Assembly (NCBI RefSeq): GCF_027942865.1
Contig: NC_134508.1
Span: 32,051,466 to 32,115,465, forward strand
Direction of reading: 5' to 3'
DNA length: 64,000 nucleotides
Source of the DNA: Odontesthes bonariensis
Lineage: Eukaryota; Chordata; Actinopteri; Atheriniformes; Atherinopsidae
Below, piece after piece: positions 1-12,706 of this stretch. Under the pieces are notes generated by a model that was not told the origin of the DNA, did no database searches, and saw only the letters and a program-made list of their open reading frames with translations. The translations under genes were made by a program, and so were the position numbers. Each line of letters starts with the position of its first letter. Positions within the stretch are counted from its first letter, which is position 1.

Positions 1-270
1 GCCTCAGCGAGGGGTGCTTTTAAATGAGATCTCATTTGAGAGAATGAATTCTGTTCACATGCACACTGCTTATGTGACAAAAAATTTGTCCATTGCGTAC
101 TATTTCTGTATCGGTTATCGAACTGTATTAATTTCAACAAATTGAGAACACCTGCCACAAGAAGACAGTCGTACTGCCATTTTCCCAGCAAAAGCACAGT
201 TGTCATGATCATTTTACAATGATCAACTTATCATGAAGCAGGATCCAATATCATACTGTAAGAAATTCAG

Positions 271-345
271 AATGGTTCTCTCCGGGTACTCCAGCTTCTT
301 TCCATCACCCAAAAACATGCAGTCATACTGGACATACGTCTGTCC
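271..345. repeat. fragment of a fish SINE/LINE-tail repeat
   Basis: The stretch with TCTCCGGGTACTCCAGCTTC followed by a CCAAAAACATGCAGTC-like segment resembles the body of a very common teleost interspersed repeat, the one that normally continues into 'gtgttggccctgtgat'. Only a short, diverged piece is present. A second remnant of what looks like the same family lies near 62.9-63.1 kb. Recognised from memory of the family, not from an alignment. Confidence 0.4.
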
Positions 346-555
346 TTACCCCTGAGCCCCAATCCATGTTCACACGTGAGGGGTTTTGCTTTGCAAAACA
401 ACAGATCATGCTTCATTACTTGAATAAATATGGTCAAGTTTGTTTTTCTTTTATATATATTTCAAAAGAAAGCTACTGTCAGACAGTGCATTTTTAAATG
501 TGTCAAGTTTTCCTCAGCCCTTCAGAAAACAAATAATCAAAAGATCTATTGAGTT

Positions 556-1118
556 ATTTTTTCCACTTACATGTCACAGGTGATAGACGATGAAAAGGAC
601 CCAAACTCAGAGACAGGAGAAACTAAACTGATTTATTAAAACTGTAACAAAAGGAGCAGCTGAGCTGGAAATCCAAACGACAAAAAACTGATGAAACAAA
701 ACCTAAGGATTAACAGGAGCACCAGACTGAAGACAGGGCCGAGAGCACGAGCAGAACCACAAACGACTGCGGAATCCATGAAGTGATACGGCGAGGACTT
801 GGCAAAGACTGAAAGAAACCAAGGGGAATATATACTGTGGGGAGAGTGATTAGTGAATGAGTGCAGCTGAGAACATTGAATACAGGTGTAGCAGTGGAGG
901 TAATGACCAGGGAACTGAAGAAAACTGAGAGGGAAAGAGAGTGGAGCACAAAACAGAACTGAGGCAAGACAAACTGAAGAAACCTGATAAACCAATAACT
1001 AAGAACACAAAGACAAAAAAAAAATCCTCATAACAAATGGCTAAATAACAAAAACATGTAAATACCAAAATCCTGAAAAACAAAAAGCCATGTCCACAAA
1101 ATCCACAAATCATGACAT
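556..1118. repeat. unclassified dispersed fish repeat
   Basis: A purine-rich block runs from about ATGTCACAGGTGATAGACGA, through 'aaactgatttattaaaactgt', to a CCACAAATCATGACATT end. This layout (an A-rich strand with many 'gaac', 'aagac' and 'gagcaga' words) is typical of high-copy teleost repeats found beside genes. No terminal inverted repeats or target duplication could be fixed, so the class is open. Open frames on the minus strand here are by-products of the biased composition. Confidence 0.45.
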
Positions 1119-3799
1119 TACACGGGTGAACTCAAAGCATATTGAAGTGGATCGAACTCTACTGAGTGAATAGGGGATACACTTCTTATCAGGGATTATT
1201 ACCTTGGCACGGCACCTATAATTCATTCTTTTCCTGGCTGTATTTCTCTTGTCTTCAAAAGCACCAGAGTGGCCTTCAGCAGTCCAGTTGAAGTTTCAAA
1301 AACAACTCAAGGTTAGTGGTTAAGATTTAAGATACTTTCCTATTGCGTTCCATTGTGGACATTAGCCATTTTTACACTGGAAAATCAACAAATAAAATTG
1401 ATAAATTACACTCATATGAAATAATTGACTGTATGTTGCCAAGATGCTCAAACATTTCTCAAAATAAATCTTTTTAACCTCACATCTGATAATAATAAGT
1501 TTTCATTTTCTTCATAAAAAAACAATCAAATCACAATTCAGTTCAAAGAATGTAGCTTCTCTTTGTTTCTTAGATATCTCTTTAGACTTTATACATTCTG
1601 GACAAAAGTGTCCCTCTATTCCCTGTCATTGAACAATATGTTTTTCTCTCTGCTTTGCCAAAGGACATGCCAAATAAAAGAAAGTATAAGAAAGAGGGAT
1701 CTCTGTTCACTTATATGTTTTTCCTTTTCAGTATTTAGGAGAGCAGCAGGGAGAGTCCTGTAGGTCAGGGCTTAGTGAGATGCAATGATTATGTTTAGGA
1801 AACTGAAACAGTTGAGGCTTCAGGTTCTTTCTTATGCTCAATTTGAAGAGTGATCTCTCTTTCTAACGTGAGTATTTCAATTCCCACTGCAATGCTGTGA
1901 ACAAACTAAAATGGTGTCCTCAAATGGCACAGTCGTCTCATAATGTGTTATAACCGAACTGTTCATATTCAAGGCTCTGTGCTCATCAGCATTGTTCGAA
2001 ATGTTTTAAGAAAGACAAGGAGTGAGATGCTGCAGGTAATAGAGATATGGCAGAGAACTCCCAATACAAAGATAACTGAAATAGCTAATGTAATGTCATC
2101 TGATGTCAAAACTAAGTTGGACTGTTTTGAGTCAATTCAGTCAAAACAGTTTTCAGAAAAAATATTCCCACCTTGAATCTTTCGCTTGGTGCTTTTCTTG
2201 ATGTGAGTAATCCTTTTAAACAATGGAGAAATACCAATGTCTGATTAAAAAAAATCTAAAATTCCTAAATTAAAAAGAAATTCAGGGGTTTAGAAACACA
2301 ATTCTGAAATGTTGCTTATCTGCCATTTTTCTAATGGTTACAGGTGTGTACTTGTTTAGCAAAGCTCTTTTGTAAACTTATAAAATACACTCCTCAAAAA
2401 ATGTCAAACCCATTTTGTGCACCTTAAAGTCCACATGTGTTTTGATCTTGCACACACTGGCCTCTAAAGATAGCTCCAGAATAAAAAAATGTTGCCTTAG
2501 AGCCTTAAAGATTGGAGCCCATGTACATATGTATAGACTAAACTTGAACTGACGCAGACAAATGTTTTGTCAGGTTAGCAGTCTACATAGGCAGTGTAGT
2601 TTTGCCACAGCTGAATTTCTGTTCAAAGTTACTTTAACTATGGACAAATGTTTTGTCAGACGCTCAGTGGACATAAGCAGTGCACATGTGAACATATTTT
2701 TGGCATAAATGGAACCTCATATTTTGGGGCCGATCAACTGTTGCTTGAAGCAGAATCTGCTGATCACCAATCACTTTGTGTATTTGAAGTCTTTGATCGA
2801 TCATGTAAGACCATTTACTATTGTACAGCTTTTAACTTAATTCTTTGATAAGTATTCATTTCAGTGAGGACAAAGCATGATTTATAGACAGCTGCAGATT
2901 TTATCACAGGGCCAAATGTGCATGATATACGGTAATTGTTTTAAACCACAGCAGGAAAGGCTTGGAAACAGCTTTGAGCTGAAATAAGGATATGACACCA
3001 AAAGTTAATTGTTCCATATTGACACTGAATGCAGCATTTTGAGTCTTAACGACATTGAATGCAACACTTTCTGCTTTTTAATGACAGCTGACCTTCCTCT
3101 GTTTCACTTTCACACAGGAAGCCAGTGTGTGCTTGTCTGTCGTTATTCGTTGATTCAGTGGATCTGGTGAGTTGCTGTTGTTTTATACATGCTAGGAAAA
3201 CAAGTGCTGTGTATGTTATCAGTAAACCTGGGGAGTGTTGTCTGTATTCATATGCAAATTAGCCACATGCTAGTTACTTATCGGGTCTGTTCAAGAATGA
3301 GTTTGGCACTTTGGCGTTATGTTGGGAAACGTTCATTTGAGTTAATCGACGGATGAGAAGCTTTGATGTAGTTAAATCCACAGATGTTTGTTTACTCCAC
3401 TCAGAACATATCTGTCATCAGTTTCGCTTAACTGTTGACATCTGCGGTTTTTTTGTGCTGCCATTCAATGGCGAGCACGTTTTTTGTTTGTTTGTTTGTT
3501 TTTTGTTTTTTTGTTGTTTTGATTATTTACTGGTGTCTGTTTGTGAAGCATTAAATATCAAAACACATTTTTCAGCAACCAACAACCTGGTTTATTTAAA
3601 ATGCGCTCAGACAACGCATCAGAAGTTGAGCTATTTTAGAAAAGTCCATATGCTCATCTTGAGTTTGATGCTCGTGACATTGTAAAGTTGGGACAGGTGT
3701 AAGAAAAGACTAAGGTTGTGTGACAATATGCATTGATTAGTTTGATTAACACATCTTTAACATGACTGAGTCAAAAAGTACATCCCAGATAGGCTTCAT
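1119..3799. other. intergenic, no gene recognised
   Basis: AT-rich non-coding DNA with short open frames that lack family similarity. One 49 bp segment (3118-3166) is bounded by a good acceptor (pyrimidine tract then CACACAG) and a good donor (CTG|GTGAGT). It could be an untranslated exon of a downstream gene, but nothing else supports this. Confidence 0.5.
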
Positions 3800-4325
3800 T
3801 TTCCAGGAGTAAAGATGGATTCACCACTGCATTGGCAACATCTAAACAGCATTTGAGAATTTCATCATCTACCATATATAGAAAAGATTAGGCACAGTTG
3901 GAGAGAATTGGCATGCAAGAGACGAGGCTGAAAACCAGCTCCGAAAAGCTGTGATCTTGAGGCCCTCAGGCTGCACTGTGTTAAAATTCATCATTGTTCA
4001 GTTTTTGAAAGCCCTCCATGTGCTCATGAGAGCTTCTGAAAACCAATGTTGGTGGACACAGTTGGTCGCCTCATTAACAAATGCAGGTTGAAACTTTAAC
4101 ATGCAAAGGGAAAAACATTTCTAAACAACCAGAAATGATGCCCTCTCTGTGGTGAAGTTGGAAAAAATGTTCAGATCAAATAAATTCTTGGAATTGTGGA
4201 TAGGTGTGAGACCATCTGTCTTATTTGCACCCAAAATAAACCATCTGTGACATTATGGAGGTGCATGTAGTGTGGGTGAAGGTATAATTGAAGCTGAACA
4301 ATACAGGTTTTGGAGCAACGGTCAG
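3800..4325 (+). repeat. degenerate DNA-transposon-derived repeat
   Basis: Phrases such as 'acaaatgcaggttgaaactttaacatgcaaag' (seen here at about 4078-4110), 'gaggtgcatgtagtg' and, at the end, 'acaggttttggagcaac' follow the order of a widespread teleost repeat that I recall as transposon-derived. The copy is old, with many indels. No ends or target duplication are visible. Class and limits are uncertain. Confidence 0.35.
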
Positions 4326-4507
4326 CGGCCGTTTAGCCTCTGTTGTTTTAAGATGAAACTTTGCTTATCTTAGCAAGACGATGTCAGATGTTCTTCAGAA
4401 CATATCTCCGCGGTTGAGCTCGTCAGTTAATGTGTGTCGTAGCTACACCGGCCTAACTGCCTGCGGCCTCTTATTAGAACATTTGACACACTACAAAATG
4501 AAAAAAA

Positions 4508-4558
4508 TGTTGCGTCACATTTTGTGTAACAGGCTGTTGCATAAAATGTGACGCAACA
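4508..4558. repeat. perfect 16 bp inverted repeat (hairpin)
   Basis: TGTTGCGTCACATTTT at 4508-4523 is the exact reverse complement of 4543-4558, with a 19 bp loop. The arm holds the octamer-like core TGCGTCA. It could be a small cruciform, a MITE relic or a protein-binding palindrome. No transcript evidence is visible. Confidence 0.7.
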
Positions 4559-5727
4559 CCCGTCCCAGCTAATAAAGTGTCCTGCAGGCATTAAAGATGA
4601 GCATTCTTATGTAAAGCTATTTGAATTTGATATTTTTTGCTATTCAGTGTGATGTTTGCTGCCGTTTTCAGCAAAAAAAAAAAGCACAAATAAACTCACT
4701 CTACGCTATGTAGTCAGCAGCGGTGTTGATCACATGTAGTGTAGAATTGGAGTGCTTGTCTTCAAAAAAGGGAGATTGATCTGGCAAATCAGTTAGTGCT
4801 AACTTGATTAGTACATTGAGTCTGGTACACATCCATAGTTCTGTTAATAATTCAAGTTTGGAAAATAAAAATAGACTACGCTTTTAGGATGAAAAAGTCA
4901 CATTTTATTCCAGTTTGATGGGTGTGTTGCCTCAAGTCTCAAGGACCTAATAAATGCATTATATCCTTTAGTAAGCTGTTCCAGAGATTAATGTCCCCTG
5001 TACTGCTTTCCTGAGCAAATGATGCATCGCCGTCAGAGCCAGGGCTGGACAGACCTTCAGTCAATTTCAGGATCAGTGTCTCACCGACTCTATTGCTTGG
5101 CCTCGTTCCACAAAAAAATGTCTGCCAAGAACACTTTTTCTGTCCTGGAGGGAAAGGGAGAAAACCAGAGCCTGCGTGGTTGGGTGTGGTGGAAGTGGGG
5201 GGCGGATGTGTGCTGCAGTAAGGCCTTTTTACACATTGTACCAGGTGCAAGCTTTCCTGTTACTGCAACTTGTATGTGTGAGCTAATTGGCTTTTTTGAC
5301 ATTATGCCCACCCCCTGACCCGTATGAAAACGCTGCTCTCTCTCAGTTCACTGCACCAAGATTTGCTCCACTTTCTTTTCCTGGCTAAAAGGTAATTGCC
5401 ACTGTCTTTTGACCCGTGGGTGTCAATTCTGTGGGCCACAATAAATTGCATTCGGTCAAGTTGAAGCCGGAGCTGCTTCAGTGTTTATTTGGTTCTTGGT
5501 CAGAGAGTTTATTTTTAAAATAAACAACCTGATGTTACATATCAGTCGCTTAATGGGACAAATCATATTTATGTAATTACTGAGCTACATGCTGTACACT
5601 TAATAAGCGGGGGGTGTACTTCAGCAAAGCAGTGCATTAAAAGATATGTTGGATTTTTGGAAATTCTGTCACAGTAATGAACAAAAGGATCTTGGTGTTG
5701 TATGCTGACTGAGAATGTGCTTGTATG

Positions 5728-5797
5728 ATGTGAAACATACACTGCTCTTACTGCAGCTTGTAATGCTGCAGTAAGAGCAGTAAGCTGTGTTTCACAT
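5728..5797. repeat. long two-segment hairpin, pre-miRNA-sized
   Basis: Two nested perfect stems are visible: 10 bp (5728-5737 with 5788-5797) and 16 bp (5741-5756 with 5766-5781), with a 9 bp loop and an asymmetric internal bulge (3 against 6 bases). Total length is 70 bp. The shape would suit a microRNA precursor, but it also suits a small palindromic MITE. Neither arm matches a microRNA that I recognise. Confidence 0.6.
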
Positions 5798-5799
5798 GA

Positions 5800-8700
5800 C
5801 TAAGATGATCAATTTTAATCCCTCTGACAATGAATAAGGTCTTTTACAGCAGTGGTACCTAAAGCCCTGGTTCTAGACCTCAGAGCATTTTCTGCCAGAA
5901 AGAGGAGGGACGTGTTAACCAACTGAATAATTACAGCTCAAACCGTGTGGGCCTTTGTTTCACTCATCACTTCCTGTCACACAAGCCCGAGTTATTTTAC
6001 ACCAAATAGGTCATCGTACGACATGCTTTGTTTTCAATATCTACCCAAACTATGCTTGCCAGGTGGTTAAATAGTCTCTGACACCTTAAAGACTGTCACT
6101 GTTACTTTCCTATCTAGATGATTCCATCACAATAGCTTAATACAGTTGAATTTTGAATTCAAGTTGAATTCTTCTGTTCCCTACTATTTCTGTCACTCTG
6201 AATATCACAGAGCCCTGTATCAACTAGATAAACAGATGGAAAAGTCACTGTGTGTTCCCAGTACTGAGATGCATTCTTATTGTGTTACATTGCATTTCAT
6301 TGTTCTTTTATTTTTCTTTGGCCGCTGTTGGCAATCAGTGTAACCTGGATCATGATTAGTGCGCATAACTGCCTGATTACCCATCTCCCTCTGCACATTC
6401 AGAAAGTTCCCTGGTCGTTGACGCCACATACAATGGGATTAGAACAATCAGCTCTCAAGGCAACGACAGGTCTGACACGTAGACACAGGCGACCAGATAT
6501 CCTGGGATGTGCTAGGAGAGAGGATGATGTCATCGTCCCAGAGTCTGTTGGGAGCTGTCTCCCGGAGACTGATTATGCAGATTGAGCAGGCAGATTCTGT
6601 ACCTGCACCGAGCAGCTGCATGACAGAAAATGCTATTATTTCTTCAGAGGGACTGCATAAGGAGTTAGAGATTGTACAGATTATCACTCAAAAGATGCAT
6701 TCAGAGAAACAACATGCTGTGGTGATATGGTTCAACCTGACAGGAGCACTCAAGTCCTTCTCGGATTGAAAGCAGAAATGGCAGCAAAAAGTGACTGTGC
6801 ATGCACAAAAAAGACTAAAAGTCAGCCGTGAGAGACAGGGCTTTGAGCTAAATGTTAATGCTAATAACATGCTCCCTTGATAAGAGTAACTCTTACAATG
6901 TTCAGTGTCAACCACATATATGTTTTATGACAAATGTTATTTTGATTAACACTAAGAACAGTTGAAGCTTGGTGTGTCGTTTGTTCTGCAGACATTTAGT
7001 CTTTAACCAAAGTGTTGGACACATTTTGCTCTGTTGTTGTCACACTTACTTTATTCCATTTTTGTGGGGGCACGAATGTGAGGAAATTTCATTCATCGAG
7101 GAGGTGAAATATTTGGAATGCAAACAATAGTGACAACATCATGAAGGCTCGGTGAGAAAATTCAGAGTATTTGGAATCCTGACTTTGAACTGTTTTCTTG
7201 AGCAGCAAGTTTGACAAAATGAGACAAACAGCATAACACAACTTGGCAAAGAGAAATATTGTTAAAGGGTGTCAAGAATTTGAAGGCACTTTGCAAGTGC
7301 TTGCTTTTGCAATAACCTCCTGTACTTGAGCTTTTCCTTTCCCAAGCCCTGATATGGAATCCCTAATAGCTCCACAGGGAGTTTGAGAGGAAGGCTCAAC
7401 CAGGACTGACCCCTGAGGCGTTCAAAAGTCTTTCTTCAGGTGCTTGAGGTTAACAATGTCTCTTGTTTTAGAGAAACATATTTATTTTAGCTTGAAACTC
7501 CAATACTCTATTGAATATCACTTATAAGTGAGAGTAAAACGGGAAATCAGCATCTCAGAAAGCATCTTATCTTCTAGAGCGCAGACTTTTTTTCTATATC
7601 CTCTTAGACCACACATATTATGGTGCTGTACTGTGAATTATTCTGACCTCAGTCTGAGCTCAGCACATGACAGAGGGGTGGAGAAAGCTTTGTTAGGGGC
7701 ATGGCACTAAAGTCTCCCACAGCCAATAAGAACTGGACTGACCCCACCATTTAGCACCATAGTGATCTAGATCATCCAGCTGTTTGACCAGGACACTGAA
7801 TGAACTCAACTTTTTAACTTCACTCGGTGAATATAGATACAGGCTGAGGTCCACTCGCAGCTTTTGGCCTGTCATAGTGGAGAGACGCACAGATCCCTTC
7901 TGGAGTTTCTGTCAAACACATGCAGTGACTTTTTATTTTATTTTATTTTTTTTATAAAATTTCACAGGCACTGAGTCCTATTCAAAGTCTCCTCGGCAAT
8001 AACGTGCCATTTGAGAGCTAGTCTGCAGAGCTCATCTATTCACGTTCAAGAGCTCCTGTAAAGGTAAGATGCTTGACACGGACAATATGCACATTTAACC
8101 CTTACTAAAAATACGAAAATAATTACTTGGATAAGTAATCTATCTTCAACTGGATATTCATGAATACCATTTTGCTTTGTCAGTATTGTATGAATACTTC
8201 TCTGAGCAAATATTTAACACACCCCTCTCATCTATCGTCGGTCCAATTTATTGGGTTTAATGTGTTGGTGGAGGCCTAAAACATGAAAACAGGGAGGGTG
8301 AATCAAAATTCTTCTGCTGGAAGAGCAATGGTTTTACCCCAGCAATAAACTCTTGTTTTTATACATCATTTAGGCTGCTTTAGTTGTCATTTTTGCCAAA
8401 CTTATTTTGTGTTTTCACAACTTGATTTAGTCAAACTTATCTTCAATTTCAATCAAAACTGTCATCCTGAATTCAGCAGATAAAATAATTGCGACTTAAC
8501 ACTTAACTGTAGAGAATTGATGGAGGAGAAGCTTGATATTTTTGAAAGGGTACAGCTACTAAATTCTGTTTATACTCCAGCTCGTGTCCTCTGTTGAGCA
8601 TACCGTGCTTTGTGCTGGTATGTGTGTTGTCAAATGTCACTTAAAGGCCGCCCACTTTGACTTCTTTATTTAGACTTGTACAGTGTTTGAGGATTCATGC

Positions 8701-11700
8701 CTCCGCCTATTTAGTCCTCTCTCATTCTACTACTTGGCTAAAATGAATCAACTCTCTAGTTTTCACTGAATTCTTTGATACTTTGCTCTTTGTTTTAGAG
8801 CCTGGTGATAAATCCATAGCTGGAAAGAAAGTGTTTTATTCATCACTTATGGAGTAACGCGGTTTTATCTGGGGACCCTGTCTGTCAAAACTTGTTCCTC
8901 CATTCATCATCCTATGTTGGCAAAAGAATTTCTCGTTCTTTAAAAATACACACAACTCTGGTGTCTGCTGCGAGTGAAAGACTTTTTTCCCTTGCACGCT
9001 GCCTTATTTTAGTGGTGTCTGCTTTCCAAGACTGAAAATGTTTTTAACCTATATCTCCTGTAATTGTGCTGTTTAAAGAAAGCTGATACTGTCAGCGGGG
9101 AAATCCAGAACATCCGCAGCCTGTATTTACTGAAGGTGAGTACAATTTTGAGACCACTCATATCTGCTGGTATAATTTTTTGCAAAGATGTTCTTTGAAC
9201 AGTGACTCTGAATGTTTAAGGTTTTGCAGTTAAAACGTCCAGATGAAGGGAAACTCAATATTATTTTTATCAGTGTTATATGAGCTCTGTCAAAGAAGCC
9301 TGCACCGACCCGTTCAGAATTATTCCAAGATTAATGTAGGAGGGCTGCAAACATTAATCCTCCTGATAGCGTTGAGTCTTGGTTTGAAGATGGCCTGTGC
9401 CAAATTTGACTTGGGGGGGGTGGTTATCAATTCATTCCTTTTTTAAAACTGTTCCATAAAATCCAGTATGTTGATAAATCTACTGGTTCAGAAATTGACA
9501 TCATGGGTTGCTTTCAGTTTTGCAAAAATTAAAGAAATGCTACAGTGCTTCATTTTCCAAATCTGTTAAATGGATCAAAGAGGGACCTCCAACTGTGGAC
9601 CATTTGTGGCGTTGGAGTGCTTAAAGAACAAAACTCAAACTCAGGGAAAAGAGTCATGTTCCTTTCTCTGTTCTGTAGGATTAAAACACAATTCCTGCCA
9701 ATGTACTTTTGTGTCCAATAAAATTGGACTTGCCACAAACTGAGACATTGATGTTCTGTTGCAGACACTTTGTGGGGAAATGTGTGGGCTCCAGTTACAA
9801 TGCTATTGACTAAGCAGCTATGCATATCTTTGAGATGAAGCTAACCAATGTACAGTTTTTATACCTCACCAAAACTTCCATTGAGCTGAAAACGAGTAAA
9901 ACCAAGATGACAAATCATTTAAAAGAATGGACATTTTAACAGACTTACTTACATTTTATACACTCATGTGCTGGAGGGATAACCAAAATACAGCGCTGTG
10001 GTTATAATTGATTTAACATGGCTTAAGACAGAAAACGAGGGGAAATGGCAAACAAGTTTAAAATTTTTACTTTCCTCAAAAGCACCAGTTGTCGTTTGTA
10101 CTTTTTTGTAAACGTTATAAACTGCAGACACATCTGCTAATGTTGGAAGTACCGTGTCTAATGTTCCAACAACATTAACGTGCACAGAAAACCACTTCAT
10201 GTATGTTCTCTTTACATGCAATATATATGCAAATTTCATTAGCTTCGCCCAAGTGGTTCCTAAATTATTCCAAGAGGCCCTTTATGGATGAAAAACTGAG
10301 ATACTGAGTTCTTATTTTATTCCTACAACCTATTGAATCTGTAGAATAATGCAGGAGGCACATTTACAGCTGCGCAGCAGCAGCTAAAATCCCAGCTCAA
10401 TAACAAAAGTTATTTCATGCATTAAATATTCACTACTTGCTGCACAAAACAGGCTTATCCAATACGTTTTCAGAGAACTAAACAAATTCATCAACCAGAT
10501 CAAGTCTTGCTTGGCTGAAAAACACTATATTATCACCCACTTTTCAGCAAAGCCTTGAGCTATCGAGCAGTGTAAACTCAACCTGTGTTCACAGTCTGAT
10601 CAATGTTCTCTCTGGAGAGTCCTCCCTTTGTAAACAATACAGTTGGTTATTTGACTCTGCAGATGGACTGTTATTCATCAACTCTAAAGTGAAGTTGTGG
10701 GAGATCAGTGGCTGAAAACTCAGTGATTACATTAAGAGAGCAATTCAAAACAAAGCAAGACCAGAAAAAGCATCCTTTTATCTTAAACACTATCATTGAG
10801 TCATGGATTAAGTTCATTTACAAGAATCTGGTTACTTTTCAGTAACACACACATTATTAGCAGAGCAAGAGGCACATGGAGGAACCCATTGATCAGTATA
10901 CAAAGCATGTTTTATTAGCTGCTTGGTGAATTTGTTTAGTGCATGGCACTAAAGTTCAGTCTGTCAGTGCTGTGACCAGAAGGCTTGAAGCAGATGGAAA
11001 ACAGAGGTTCACATGAATCTTTCACACTATGATTAAATACATTTGAAAAAAAGTCCAAAAGACAGAACACCGGCTTTTCAGAACAATGTGGCTTCATTAA
11101 TGGGACTGAGCCAGATGTTTAATTCCCCAGATGCCTTAAAGATATGTTTAAACTGTGAAATTACAAAGTGAGAAGGTTCACAACTCTGTTCTGTTTTAGC
11201 AACTTTGGGCTCTGCGTTCGTCGTTGTTTGAGGTGAACACTGTAAGACGTGACATCAGCAGCTTTGAATATTCCCGTATCAAATTTGCACCAGGAAAACT
11301 TTGCTGTATCAACACCTCTAATTCCTCAGCCGCACAAAGAAAGGCACATTGCTAAGTCTCATTTACAGAATGGGTTTCTAAAAGGAAACGAAAGCAAGGA
11401 TTTAGAGAAGCTACCATGATTCAAAGAAGTGCCTTGATGGGCATTTACAGCTCAAACTACATCTGCAAATGCACGCAGCTCTAACTGTACAGTCGAACGT
11501 TTTCCACTGAACACAAATGTAGGAGAAAAAAAAAACTAAAGCAATTTGGTAAAAGGAAAAAGAATCCATATTACTCTTCCAAGATGAAGCCAAACCAGAG
11601 GGATGTTTTCAGGGCAGCTTGCTTGTCTATCAGCAGGAATACACCTAAACTAGCAGTCTTAATTGAAAGAAACTTGGTGGTGAAGTGGGATGTAGACAAA

Positions 11701-11893
11701 ATAAGAATGCGTTTAATTTGGATCTCCATCACTTCCTTTAAAAGTGCAATAAAGAACGTTGACCTAGATGAAGAACTGCACCCTTCTATTTTAAGTTCCT
11801 TTTCTGAAACCTGTATAAAATATTTGTTTTACCTATAACTATTCCAATCCAATCTGATTTTATTTTTATTTTCGTTCAATCACTTCCCCAATG

Positions 11894-11929
<36 letters not shown>

Positions 11930-12706
11930 GGTCTCCTTTACGTTGTTTCTTATGAGATTGATTATGTTTTTGTCTCAGCGACTACTAACTATAAAGGAAG
12001 TAACAGTTGCAGATAAAATGCATAGTAACCCTTTTGGTGTGGTGATGAAGACTGAACTGCAGCGGATAAGGATTGTCCTTCCTTTTAACAGCACATTAAG
12101 GCTTGTAGCTCTTCCTGCTGCCTGATAACGGCATGCAGATCAGGAACCATTGAAACTCTACCAACAGAGCTGGTGAATGAACATTAACACAGCAAGTGTA
12201 AATTAACATCTGGACTGTATGTTTATTTTGTGAAAAATTAATCTCCAAATATGACCAGAGATTAATTAAACCAAGAACAATTATCTATTGGTCATGTAAT
12301 TTAAGAAAATTGAAAATTCAACTTTTACACTCGTTTTAATTTTTCCTGTTTGTTCAGTGCAACTTGAACACAGCACTGCGAACTCTGTGATTTTGGCTAA
12401 AACTATGCTGAATTTACTTTTTTAGTCTCTTAAATGTTTTTTTTTTTTTTTATGGTGAAGTCAAATGTCTATCAATTAAATGACATTCAGCAGATTTCAA
12501 AGTTCCCTGAATGGGTATACGGTATCTGGCAATTGTGGTAATTTCATTCCCAAATTTGATACCAAGCAATTTTTTTTATAATTTTATTTTTTAAACGATT
12601 GATCCTCATTAGAATAGAAAGAAACATTCAGGTAACATTAACGGCTAATCAAATAATTTTCTATTGCTTTTGTCTCCACTGAACAGATTCTCATAACCTA
12701 GGAAGA
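5800..12706. other. intergenic / 5' region of slc16a1
   Basis: No coding exon was recognised. slc16a1 orthologues carry an untranslated first exon, and the ATG exon here begins after an acceptor (CTGAACAG, exon from 12686), so a 5' UTR exon must lie upstream. Two donor-like sites are candidates: AAAG|GTAAGATG near 8063 and CTGAAG|GTGAGTAC at 9135. Neither can be proven from sequence. A 30 bp T tract lies at 11896-11925. Confidence 0.4.

Noticed and set aside
636-1113. Three overlapping minus-strand frames
   Set aside because: They are Leu/Ser/Phe-rich translations of the opposite strand of a purine-rich dispersed repeat.
3118-3166. 49 bp segment bounded by good splice sites
   Set aside because: It could be an untranslated exon, but no coding content, partner exon or promoter was identified; chance pairs of such sites are common.
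4939-5318. Overlapping frames on both strands around 5 kb
   Set aside because: No family similarity, no splice or promoter context; GC-richer local composition explains the open frames.
7693-7890. Minus-strand frame considered as a LINE endonuclease trace
   Set aside because: No catalytic motif or adjacent reverse transcriptase could be recognised.
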